In this document: one piece after another, positions 53,391 to 63,535 of the stretch
How positions within the stretch are numbered: the stretch's first letter is position 1
Layout of the letters: every line of letters begins with the position of its first letter
Assembly (NCBI GenBank): GCA_934045075.1
Contig: OW203724.1
Location: 18,095,143 to 18,159,142, forward strand
From: Yponomeuta sedellus
Lineage: Eukaryota; Arthropoda; Insecta; Lepidoptera; Yponomeutidae
Length of the DNA: 64,000 nucleotides
Direction: 5' to 3'
Made by a program: the position numbers and the translations under genes
The notes under the pieces: model-generated
The model's database searches: none
Told to the model about the DNA's origin: nothing
Seen by the model: only the letters and a program-made list of their open reading frames with translations

Positions 53391-53896
53391 ACATAATTAT
53401 GCGTGTATAAATGTTTCATAAATTTGGTGACGTAGGAAAACACCTAATCAAGAAGCTATAGGTAGTAATTTACACCCTGTATTCAATGAACAGAGCCTTT
53501 TACAATGATTTTTTAAACAATGACGCTACATGGATTATGAAAAAGCGTATTTTTTCTGGAAACGATACATATTGCAAACTCGCGTGACATCATTAAGCTG
53601 AATCCGATATCGGCATGAAATATTTCCATCGGAAAATCTTTTACAGAGATAGGCACATGTTTGCTTTTGATTTAATTTATGGACTTTTCTCCATTAGCAC
53701 ATAGGAGAAAAGCCATTAGTAACCACCGACTTTGAAAAATGAGGGATATTATAGTTAACCCTTTACCAGGCAGTGGTTTAAAAGTTACCATCACCTAAGG
53801 ACATTGAAATAAATTCTAAAATCAAGGAACAATTTAAATACTAGCTCTACCGTTGACTGGGTTAATAGAAAGAGTCCAGTGCGCGGTTGCGTTGCG

Positions 53897-53929
<33 letters not shown>

Positions 53930-54077
53930 TGTGTATGTCAATGTGCGTGTGTTTTGTGTGTGTGTCTGTGGCATCGTAGCTCCCAAATTAATATATTAAT
54001 TTCGAATAAAGGAATATCCGTAATTATTTTATTCATTAACGGTAATCGACCAGTGTATAGAACAAAACTACGCTGAC
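53391..54077. other. Unassigned stretch with (GT)n
   Basis: (GT)n at about 53898-53930 and further GT-rich sequence to 53970. No gene. Confidence 0.5.
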
Positions 54078-54760
54078 TGTAAAGGAAAACATCGTGAGTA
54101 AACCTGCGGCTTGGATGGCTCCGCGCGTGTTGACTTGTGTTTCTTGTGTGCCGACTAAGCTATCAGGATGGTATATTTTAAAAAAACCTATTTAGAAGCT
54201 GAAAATTCCACCCATGCCGGGATTCGAACCCGCGACCTCTGGCTATCCGTGTCAGCGCTCCTCTAACTGAGCTAGGTCTTTTAAAATTGTCTAAGGACAA
54301 TCGGCACGGGTTAGTGCATTAAAAAGAATATAATCATGTGGGTACAGCGATATTATTCCGATGTAAAACCTAACTGCAAAGTAGGTACTCGGGGCTGCAA
54401 GTGATGCAAATTACTTCAGCCAGATGTCGCTGCCTGTACGTAATACAGAGAATATTGTAAAGAGGCTCGAAATTTCACTGATGCCGGTGAGTCGCCCATT
54501 AGCTCAGTTGGAAAGAGCGCTGGCACGGATAGCCAGAGGTGGCGGGTTCGAATCCCGGCATGGGTGGAATTTTTAGCCTCTAATACGTTTTTTAAAATTG
54601 TCCTTAGCACGGTTTAGTGCATTAAAAAGAATATTAGGATGGTATATGTGCTGAGCAAGCCTACTCCATCTAAAAAAAATCCCCCAGACACTATAACGCC
54701 CAAGTGGAGCCACTAGGCTATATAAAATAATCATCTCATCACATAGATGCAAAGGCCAAA
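54078..54760 (+). mobile_element. SINE-C split by SINE-A foldback
   Basis: SINE-C runs 54078-54176 (GGATGGCTCCGCGCGTGTTG) and resumes at 54636. The duplicated target AGGATGGTATAT (54165-54176 and 54636-54647) brackets the inserted SINE-A dimer. Confidence 0.85.
54177..54635 (+). mobile_element. SINE-A foldback dimer, 459 bp
   Basis: A minus segment (54177-54280: tail part, T-arm, anticodon arm, D-arm) is followed by a tail remnant joined to a complete plus unit (head ATCATGTGGGTACAGCGATA, cloverleaf at about 54493-54567, tail). The whole block is one insertion by the 12-bp duplication around it. Confidence 0.9.
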
Positions 54761-54842
54761 GATTTATTTTTAGCGGTTGGAGTAGGTAGAAAGCTAAGTT
54801 ACGAATATTTAACGTGTTTTTTCATTATGATATTATCATGAT

Positions 54843-54905
54843 TTTAGCCTCTAAATAGGTTTTTAAATTTGTTCCTTAGCACGGGTTAGTGCATTAAAAA
54901 TAAAA
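54843..54905 (+). mobile_element. SINE-A tail fragment
   Basis: TTTTAGCCTCTAAATAGGTT..TAGCACGGGTTAGTGCATTA. Confidence 0.8.
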
Positions 54906-55041
54906 ATTGTATAATTATGATGACGTTAATGAAATATGTGGGTTTTCCCAAGGATTATTCGCACTCCAGTCGCATATAGGGAACTTCGGGCTCTTGTAGC
55001 CTCAGACCTGTCTGCCAAGCTAGTTGGAGAAACACAATAAG

Positions 55042-55164
55042 GCCCACTTGCGTCAGACCGGGTTAGCTCATTTAACTTGAGTTAACCTATTAAATCGATA
55101 ATTCCGCATACGAAATTATCGATTTAACTAATTAACCAGCTAATCCGGGCTGACGCAAGTGGGC
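55042..55164. mobile_element. Palindromic MITE, copy 2
   Basis: Near-perfect ends GCCCACTTGCGTCAGACCGG and the complement of GCCCACTTGCGTCAGCCCGG, plus a nested palindrome TAAATCGATAATT/AATTATCGATTTA around CCGCATACG. TAAG flanks both sides. Copy 1 is at 17161-17290. Confidence 0.8.
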
Positions 55165-55309
55165 GTAAGAAGATTTTTGAAATGGACACCTAATTTGAAT
55201 TGTAACGTTCTTTAAGCCACATTTTTTGCGCTACTTTGAATAAAGTAGCCTTTATTTAATTTCAGAAGGAGAAGACTAACAAAAAGTTCGCAATTTTTCT
55301 TGCTTTTTT

Positions 55310-55515
55310 TAACTAGCTATGCCCCACGGTGTTACCCGCGGCTTATCGATTTTCAAAGATATTTTCCCCCACTAAAACGTAGCTTGTGTGTTAATCCAGG
55401 TTGTCAGCTAACTTTATACCAAATTTTATTAAAATCGCTCCAACCGTTTAGATGTGAAGAAGGAACAAGCAGACACATTCACATACTTTCGCCTTTATAA
55501 TATTAGTGTGATGTG
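55310..55515 (+). mobile_element. Short dispersed element (ACCCGCGG type)
   Basis: Second copy of the 24775-24975 family, with CACGGTGTTACCCGCGGCTT, ATTAAAATCGCTCCAACCGT and TATAATATTAGTGTGATG. Confidence 0.75.
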
Positions 55516-55545
55516 CTGTGATTAGTGTGGTGTGATAGTCGCTGT

Positions 55546-55667
55546 CGTTATCAACCCTTGTATGTCCCCACTGCTGGGGCACAGGTCTCTTCCTGCAACG
55601 CAGGAAGGTTAGGCCATACTCCACCACGGGGGCCAAGTCCGGTTGGTGGAGGATAGTAAGACAGTAT
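55546..55667 (-). mobile_element. 5S-SINE 3' fragment
   Basis: From ATCAACCCTTGTATGTCCCC to AGGATAGTAAGACAGT. Confidence 0.88.
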
Positions 55668-56984
55668 GATAGTAGGTTAAGGATAACAAGTTAGGCTTAA
55701 AACGACCGTGATTAAATTTTTCAAATGCCTTATTGCGCTAGATTTGTCAAAAGTCATTCCTTCACCATCTCAAAAAAGCTTAGAACGTGTGGGCAAATGG
55801 GATGTCAAGTCACGGGATTAAATTCTTTTAAAACTTAATACCTTTGCTCCTTTTCTTCGAGCTCATTTTTCACTGTAATGTTGCATCTAAAGTCACTAAC
55901 GTTGCTGCATAATCCATACCGACAATGTAAAGCTGCTGGAGCATCGACCCTAGCCACCTTTCACCACCGTAAATTGAACTTTGTTCCCGTAAGTACACGC
56001 GAAAAACACGGTTCACATAATACCGGGCACTCCAGCCGTATAAAGTTACGTAATGGAACCGAAATATCCTTCTGGGAAGTAATTATCTAATTAGTCGTTC
56101 GAGACACCGAAGTAATTTGAGAAACTTTCGGCAGAAATGTTTTGTTTCAACGCCTACGATTTTCGTACATTCCTCCTCGCAATTCGCTCGTCAAAGGCCG
56201 GGTGTAATGGAAAGAAAATGACTGTAATTTCAAAGAGGTTCTCCTTTATAAAACATGCGTATTGTAGCTGTTTTCTTGCAAAGAATTTTAGGGGTAAAAT
56301 ACTGTAGGCGGCCCGAGATCGCTATGCGGTGGAGGAGGTAAACAAAGTTCCAAGTCTGAAGACATTCTCTGTTCCGCCCACCTCATGTATAAAGCTGCTT
56401 GCATACTGCGCGGAGCTTGTTACCTCCTTGTTGGACACGTACAAGCTTACTGCAGAATCGTTTTATTCGATTTGGCGACGCTCTAGCATTTAAGTAGATT
56501 TTTGCAGTTGAAGGGCTTCTTAGCGGAGATGATTCTCAACAATTATTGTTAGAAGTCAAGTTAGTATTTATTTTTTTCTTGCTGATTTGTGTCACTCACT
56601 TATTAATAATCGTTTTCTCCATTGCATTGCATGTTTCTTTTGGATATTTTTTATGGTTTTGGACTGTGTTGTGATGCAACTCGTGAGACCATTATACAAA
56701 AACTCCGTACTTATAAAACGAATGAATGGTATTTGTAGTCCGAAAATACCTAATATTAAAATAACTGTACAACTGTATAGCTTAAATAACTCGGCGGTCT
56801 TATTGAAAATTAAAATTTTAAAACATAGGTAAATTTTAGCTCTTTGAAAATAATTAAAATTAAAAAATAATCTGTCCCTGTGCAACTGATTACAAAGTAT
56901 CTAAAATATATCTGTAAATATATCAGTATCTGTAGTATCTCGTAGTAGTAAAATATTTTAAAAAGTCCGAAAGCACAAGGAAAT
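55668..56984. other. Unassigned stretch
   Basis: No supported gene in 1.3 kb. Short frames on both strands around 56590-56885 are AT-rich chance frames. Confidence 0.4.
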
Positions 56985-57585
56985 TACAGTTTATTAGTTT
57001 TTAGAACATACCTCGGGTTCTGGAGTAGGCTACGGTTTTCGCTGAAAGCACACGAGTGTGCTTCTTGCTCTGTATAAAACATTACTTCACTATTTTGAAA
57101 AGTTATGTAAGCTAAGGAACAAATTCAAAAACCTATTTAGAGGCTAAAAATTTCACCCATGCCGGGATTCGAACCCGCAACCTCTGGTACGGATAGCCAG
57201 AGGTTGCGGGTTCGAATCCCGGCATGGGTGAAATTTTTAGCCTCTAAATAGGTTTTTAAAGCTAAGAAATATGTATATCAATGTTCAGTGTTCATATTTG
57301 CACTGACTACCCGTCAGTCCGTACCAGCGCTCTACCAATTGAGCTCAATTGGTAGAGCGCTGGTACGGATAGCCAGAGGTTGCGGGTTCGAATCCCGGCA
57401 TGGGTGAAATTTTTAGCCTCTAAATAGGTTTTTGAATTTGTTCCTTAGCACGGGTTAGTGCATTAAAAATAAAAATAGTGTAAGTTATGTAAAGTTAAGT
57501 GTCATATTAGTCCCGATATTTCTATTACACGAATATATCCGATTTTATCCGATAGGTAGCCGAGGTATATTTTAAAATCTAACAG
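56985..57585. repeat. Dispersed repeat interrupted by SINE-A
   Basis: Paralogue of 27880-28095, split at AAGTTATGTAA by the insertion at 57111-57481. Confidence 0.85.
57111..57481 (+). mobile_element. Chimeric SINE-A foldback insertion, 371 bp
   Basis: Flanked by AAGTTATGTAA (57100-57110 and 57482-57492). Inside are perfect 61-bp inverted arms (57127-57187 and 57197-57257) built from SINE-A tail and T-arm, then a 56-bp segment identical to 48635-48690, then a perfect 52-bp palindrome at 57318-57369 centred on GAGCTC, and a plus SINE-A cloverleaf and tail to ATAAAAATAGTG. Confidence 0.92.
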
Positions 57586-58194
57586 ACTGTAAAGTCCTTT
57601 TAATACGTACAAATATAGAGCTTCGAGAAGTCGAAGTTACCCCCGATTGTCTGCATTATACTTTATGGTGTTACAAAAACACCGGTGCGAGGCGGTCTCG
57701 CATCTGGCCGGTTTTTTTATTCTGGCGTCAATGAAGTAGCAGCTTAGCGCGAAACGCGTCCTCCACCGCTTTATTAGTATTTGCCAAAGGTGGAACGGGA
57801 TTCTGCGTTGACGCAAGAAATGGATCTACTTACATGAATATGGTACGATGAGCTTCGAAATTGGCTTCGAGAACATTTTTGCACCCTCTTTAACATTCAC
57901 CAAATAAGATAATCTATTTAGAAGTGTTGCTCTTTATAAAGGCTACGATGCTTATGTAGCCCTACAATATGGGCCCACAAAATATATGTGATGTCGGTGA
58001 CCTACTGTACTTCCCACATTTACCGGCATTAAATAAAGTCATCACTTTGAGTTTAAAATTAGTCATTACTGTAAAATATTGGCAGGAGTTCAGTGTTCAA
58101 GCTTTACTTACTAACACTGAGGATCTCAATTTAATGAATTGAATATTTGCGTCTCTAAAAATCTCTATTTATTTTTTCATCCGTCAAAAAATTA
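57586..58194. other. Unassigned stretch
   Basis: No gene. AGCGCGAAACGCGTCC near 57748 resembles a motif inside the MITE at 8967. Confidence 0.4.
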
Positions 58195-58330
58195 TTTCAT
58201 CTTTCATTTGTGAAGTTGTTAACTATACAGTGGAGCACTACATCGTGAGGAAATCTGAGTGTCTGAAGTGTTCACCTAAATAAGCGCTTGAAATTGCCAA
58301 TCTGCGGTGGCCACGCGTGGTAGTTAAGCA
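58195..58330 (+). mobile_element. SINE-B body fragment
   Basis: CATCGTGAGGAAATCTGAGT, GTCTGAAGTGTTCAC, TTGAAATTGCCAATCTGCGG, CCACGCGTGGTAGTTAAGC. Confidence 0.8.
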
Positions 58331-58355
58331 CTTGTACACAATTATGTATTTTATT

Positions 58356-58446
58356 CTATATCATCAACCCATTATTTCCCCACTGAGGGACACGGGTCTC
58401 TTTGCCGAGGAAAGTATAGGCCATACTCCGCCACGGGTCCAAGTCT
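58356..58446 (-). mobile_element. 5S-SINE 3' fragment, degraded
   Basis: ATCAACCCATTATTTCCCCA, GACACGGGTCTCTTTGCCGA, GCCATACTCCGCCACGGGTC. Confidence 0.75.
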
Positions 58447-59076
58447 GTATTGTATATCAAACATTGAAAACGTCAATAAAATTTACAAATAGATCACGTT
58501 AATAACATTAACGTCTTTAGATCTCTAGACTTAATCATGGACGCATTTAAGCCGGTCTTCTGTCCATGGCTGCCGCGTTTTACAGATTAGCTTTCACTTT
58601 TACAGCCCCATCTACATTTACTATGCGATAGATGAATACGAATTCAGTGACGAGAGTATATTGACCTACTTTTAAAAAAAAAAATTTGCACTTAAATATT
58701 GGCTGAGTACGAAGGATTAACAATATCAAATATTCATCAATCGCATATCAAGAATTGAATTGTACAATACAATTGCAATTCCATTGGACTTAACCGATAG
58801 CTTGCCATCGCTAAGTAGAAGATCTTAAGATCTTGAGCATTTTCTACAAGTCAACTACAGATACTAATAGACCCGCGGATATACCCAGAAATAAATGTTT
58901 GTGGTTCCTACTATCATGGGTTGACAGTAGAAACCATGAGAAATCATCAACCAGTTTATTGCAATAAATTATTCACTGTATCACTGTGACGAATCCTCAA
59001 CCACTTTGTCAGTGGCCGTTGGCGCAGTACTTGTTAGTCTGTGTAGTTTAAACATTAGCCAAGTTCACTGGTCACG
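58447..59076. other. Unassigned stretch
   Basis: No gene recognised. Confidence 0.4.
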
Positions 59077-59209
59077 CACGCGTCTAACTTTCGTATAGCA
59101 AAGTTAGGCCAATATCATCCTGCATCATCGGAGCTTTCATATCGTGTGACGCGAAGTTGGTGAAGTGGAAGCTATGTTTTCATACGAGGAGTTGTTTTCT
59201 TCTTTGTAC

Positions 59210-59545
59210 ATACATACATACATACATACATACATACATACATACATACATACATACATACATACATACATACATACATACATACATACATACATACATA
59301 CATACATACATACATACATACATACATACATACATACATACATACATACATACATACATACATACATACATACATACATACATACATACATACATACATA
59401 CATACATACATACATACATACATACATAAACTCACGCCTGTTTCCCAGAGGGGTAGACAGTGACCAGAGACTGCCACTTGCCACGGTCCTGACATATCAC
59501 CTTCGCCTCATCAACGTTCATAAGTCGTTCAACGTTCATTCTTCT
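59210..59545 (-). mobile_element. LINE-T 3' end with (CATA)n, copy 1
   Basis: Array plus ACTCACGCCTGTTTCCCAGA, CCACGGTCCTGACATATCAC, CATCAACGTTCATAAGTCGT. The long repetitive frames across it are not genes. Confidence 0.88.
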
Positions 59546-59669
59546 ATGTCTTAGATATGAATCTGACATCTGACTGGCAGTAGGTAAGGGGATAGTCGAC
59601 AGGTCAACATTGACAGTCGACAGGAGTGCGCTCTACGTTTCGGATGACTAACCGCCTGTATCCAAATTG

Positions 59670-59945
59670 AATATACATACATACATAACCTCACGCCTGT
59701 ATCCCAGAGGGGTAGGCAGAGACCAGGGACTGCCACTAGCCACGATCCGACAGATCACCTTCGCTTCATCAATGTTCATAAGTCGTTGCATGCACGCACG
59801 CCGGTTCCGGGTACTTTTTATCTTTCCCTTTGCTAATACATCCCCTATTTGGTCGATGTAAGTCCGTCAGGACGTGCCTTACCAGCCCTTCCACTCACAT
59901 TCGCAATATATATTTGTTTCATCAATCTTTCTTCCTTCATCTTCA
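59670..59945 (-). mobile_element. LINE-T 3' end, copy 1
   Basis: CATACATACATAACCTCACG tail, then the body to TCAATCTTTCTTCCTTCATC, as long as the 6888 copy. Minus frame GRAGKGTS.. has damage. Confidence 0.88.
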
Positions 59946-60473
59946 AATTAAATATTTCACTAAATAATAACATAAGAATCGTTCTGTCTCTCGAGATTTC
60001 TTAAAAAGACAGGTAAGGTGTTTTCTTAGTATATCTCCAACTCGAAAACAGGTGATTTGTTTAATCGAAATACCTCAGAACCATTTGTATCTGAATTGAA
60101 TATTTCACTAAATAATAATCCTTCTGCCTCTCGAGATTTCTCAAAAAGTCAGGGAAAGTGTTTTCTTAGGAATCAATTCGGAATCAGGTGATTTGTCTAA
60201 TTGAACACCTCGATGGGTTTCGTCACGAAATATAAATAAAGCGTCTTAGGCGTTCATGGTAAGATAGACGTACCTACAGCGAAAAGGTATTACAAAATGG
60301 TGCAGTTATGTGATCAAGTTGCGTCCTACGACTTGTATAATATGCACGCGTCTAACTTTCGTATAGCAAAGTTAGGCCAATATCATCCTGCATCATCGGA
60401 GCTTTCATATCGTGTGACGCGAAGTTGGTGAAGTGGAAGCTATGTTTTCATACGAGGAGTTGTTTTCTTCTTT

Positions 60474-60880
60474 GTACATACATACATACATACATACATA
60501 CATACATACATACATACATACATACATACATACATACATACATACATACATACATACATACATACATACATACATACATACATACATACATACATACATA
60601 CATACATACATACATACATACATACATACATACATACATACATACATACATACATACATACATACATACATACATACATACATACATACATACATACATA
60701 CATACATACATACATACATACATACATACATACATACATACATACATACATACATACATAAACTCACGCCTGTTTCCCAGAGGGGTAGACAGTGACCAGA
60801 GACTGCCACTTGCCACGGTCCTGACATATCACCTTCGCCTCATCAACGTTCATAAGTCGTTCAACGTTCATTCTTCTATG
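60474..60880 (-). mobile_element. LINE-T 3' end with (CATA)n, copy 2
   Basis: Duplicate of 59210-59545 with a longer array. Confidence 0.88.
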
Positions 60881-61001
60881 TCTTAGATATGAATCTGACA
60901 TCTGACTGGCAGTAGGTAAGGGGATAGTCGACAGGTCAACATTGACAGTCGACAGGAGTGCGCTCTACGTTTCGGATGACTAACCGCCTGTATCCAAATT
61001 G

Positions 61002-61277
61002 AATATACATACATACATAACCTCACGCCTGTATCCCAGAGGGGTAGGCAGAGACCAGGGACTGCCACTAGCCACGATCCGACAGATCACCTTCGCTTCA
61101 TCAATGTTCATAAGTCGTTGCATGCACGCACGCCGGTTCCGGGTACTTTTTATCTTTCCCTTTGCTAATACATCCCCTATTTGGTCGATGTAAGTCCGTC
61201 AGGACGTGCCTTACCAGCCCTTCCACTCACATTCGCAATATATATTTGTTTCATCAATCTTTCTTCCTTCATCTTCA
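61002..61277 (-). mobile_element. LINE-T 3' end, copy 2
   Basis: Duplicate of 59670-59945. Confidence 0.88.
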
Positions 61278-61677
61278 AATTGAATATTTCACTAAATAAT
61301 AACGTAAGAATCGTTCTGTCTCTCGAGATTTCTTAAAAAGACAGGTAAGGTGTTTTCTTAGTATATCTCCAACTCGAAAACAGGTGATTTGTTTAATCGA
61401 AATACCTCAGAACCATTTGTATCTGAATTGAATATTTCACTAAATAATAATCCTTCTGCCTCTCGAGATTTCTCAAAAAGTCAGGGAAAGTGTTTTCTTA
61501 GGAATCAATTCGGAATCAGGTGATTTGTCTAATTGAACACCTCGATGGGTTTCGTCACGAAATATAAATAAAGCGTCTTAGGCGTTCATGGTAAGATAGA
61601 CGTACCTACAGCGAAAAGGTATTACAAAATGGTGCAGTTATGTGATCAAGTTGCGTCCTACGACTTGTATAATATGC

Positions 61678-62339
61678 TCCTAAGCCATGAAGCACTTCAA
61701 TAAAGTTGGGCCTGACGAGATGGGAGATTAATCATCGTCAGTTGCTCATCCCACTCCTGACTACGAGTAACGCCCCCGGTCTATTCATCGCCAGGCAGCC
61801 ACTTGTTTCGCCGCCGCGGCTTTATGAAATCTGGGTTCACGTTTATTTAGAGGAAAATTATCTTTCTGGAACAGCTTAATTGGGATATTGCAGTAGGGTT
61901 CTAAATGTTGTTTGAATATTATTTGCTATACCCGCTCTTTTTGTTTTAAAATTCCAAAATTTTTAGGCTGGCTGGAAGAAATATTTGTTGAAATAAGTTC
62001 GCCTTTGTACGTAATTACTCGTATTATCACATTGTATGTTATTTAAGCTTTATTGTGCAATAAAGTGTAACAAACAAGGGTTATTTTTCAGGGCAATGTA
62101 GTGCCACACGGAATGCTTGTTCAGAGTTACCCAACTTCCTGTGTCGAGCACCGACTTTATGGGGTTTGTACGCCCTCTCTCCCCCAATGGCTGTTACCGA
62201 GATTCAATAAATTTTACCAAGTTTAATCAATCTAAAAACATGCGTCGGTCCCCGCAGCGTCTAATTGATCACTTCGCCTCTCCATTGTGGGTAAAATTTT
62301 ATAAAATGACCTATGAATTTTCCTAAGTTAGTGATAGCG
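61678..62339. other. Unassigned stretch
   Basis: No gene recognised. A short plus frame at 62117-62326 has no domain signature. Confidence 0.4.
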
Positions 62340-62470
62340 TTAAGTCCATCTTATTTTAGGGTTCCGTTGACAACAAACCTATAATTAGCTCTTATAGTTT
62401 CGTCATGTGCGTCCGTCTGTTTGTCTGTCAGTCCGCGGCCGGGCTTAGCGATCTGAAATTTGGCATACAT
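62340..62470. repeat. Dispersed element with AGGGTTCCGT start
   Basis: TTAGGGTTCCGTTGACAACA, GTCCGTCTGTTTGTCTGTCA, GATCTGAAATTTGGCATACA: the reverse of the layout at 27230-27385. 62471-62841 is unassigned. Confidence 0.6.
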
Positions 62471-62841
62471 TTTAATCACGCCAATAATTCGGATTTGCTA
62501 TTATAACTCCTATATCCAGTCAACCTAAAATTTATATAGCCCGTGAAATAATATTCTATGTAGAGCTCAAAATATACCCCCGGGTGGTGTATAATTCGTG
62601 TTAGATCCTCTGTGATGCCCGGGTAAGGACCCTTAATTGACAGTGAATAGAACCTTTTCTTTTATAGAAAATAGAAATGAAAAAGCGGCAATTGCGAGCA
62701 ATTAGTTTGACGCGCGAAAATTCCCAGAAAGCGTGCAGAAAGCAGAAAGATTCCTTTTTAGGGTCTCCGTAGGAAACAAAAAGGGCATAGTTACGCCATG
62801 GCCCTCCGTCTGTATATCTGCGGCTGCTGGTTTTTTTTCTT

Positions 62842-63138
62842 GTAGCCTATATTCGTCCCACTGCAGGGCAAAGGCCTTCTCTCAGAGAGAGATTATGGGC
62901 TTAATTACCACGCGTGCCCACCGCAGATTGGCAATTTCAAGCGCTGAGGTATTTGAACACCTCAGATACTCAGTTTTCCTAACGTCTTCCTTTACCGTTA
63001 GTGAGTGGTGTGGCTACTATAAGTTCACAAATGTACATAACTTAGAAAACAAAATCATTGGTACATGCCCGCACTGGGAATCGAACCTGGGCCTCCCGCT
63101 CTAGAGTCCATTGTTCTACCCACAGGGCTACCACCGCT
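62842..63138 (-). mobile_element. SINE-B, full length
   Basis: Minus strand head CGGTGGTAGCCCTGTGGGTA..GAACAATGGACTC, GGTTCGATTCCCAGTGCGGG (box B), body and tail CCCTGCAGTGGGACGAATAT..AGGCTAC. The next element is inserted at its 5' end. Confidence 0.92.
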
Positions 63139-63365
63139 TTTCTTCTTCAGGCTATATTAGTCCACTGCTGGCATAGCCCTCCCCTAATGAGCGCCATAGC
63201 GCAAGGTTGTGCCATCATTGGGGGGTAATGCCCAATAATCCCCACGCTGGGCATGCGGGTTGGGGATCTTAGTTTGGTGGAATTGTACTGCAGGGGGCGC
63301 TGCTGCCCACCCCCCGGTTTGTGTCCCTTAGTCGCCTTTTACGACACCCGCGGGAAGAATTTGGG
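63139..63365 (-). mobile_element. RTE-tail element, reference copy (227 bp)
   Basis: Ends are fixed by the 9-bp duplication ACCACCGCT (63130-63138 and 63366-63374). The minus strand starts CCCAAATTCTTCCCGCGGGT GTCGTAAAAGG, passes GGGCAGCAGCGCCCCCTGCA, and ends in the RTE LINE 3' end (CGCTCATTAGGGGAGGGCTA..AGCCTGAAGAAGAAA). No protein is encoded and no clear Pol III boxes are seen. It may be a SINE borrowing the LINE tail, or an internally deleted LINE. Confidence 0.88.
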
Positions 63366-63411
63366 ACCACCGCTCTTATAAATAAAATAAAAATTACTTC
63401 ATAACTGTTCC

Positions 63412-63535
63412 ATACATATATATACATAACCTCACGCCTGTAGCCCAGAGGGGTAGGCAGAGACCAAGGACTGCCACTTGCCACGATATCGACAGATCAC
63501 CTTCGCTTCATCAACGTTCATAAGTCGTTGCAAGC
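63412..63535 (-). mobile_element. LINE-T 3' fragment
   Basis: CATATATATACATAACCTCA tail, GGGGTAGGCAGAGACCAAGG, CATCAACGTTCATAAGTCGT. Confidence 0.85.

Larger units (their letters stand above)
59077..60344. repeat. Tandem duplication, copy 1
   Basis: Runs from CACGCGTCTAACTTTCGTAT to AGTTGCGTCCTACGACTTGT..ATATGC. It contains a LINE-T end with a ~220-bp (CATA)n array (59210-59428), a second LINE-T end (59670-59945, minus) and an internal ~140-bp imperfect direct repeat (GAATATTTCACTAAATAATA at 59949 and about 60099). Copy 2 differs at about two bases (near 59950 and 59972) and in array length. Confidence 0.95.
60345..61677. repeat. Tandem duplication, copy 2
   Basis: Same content as copy 1, with the (CATA)n array 64 bp (16 units) longer (60474-60762). 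The junctions share a 2-base GC microhomology. Confidence 0.95.

Noticed and set aside
54490..54570. Functional tRNA gene
   Set aside because: The cloverleaf is good, but it is one of many copies of a dispersed element with constant flanks. U33 is replaced by C and the T-stem has a mismatch. Treated as SINE-A.
62117..62326. 69-codon plus frame
   Set aside because: No domain, start context or repeat-independent support was found.
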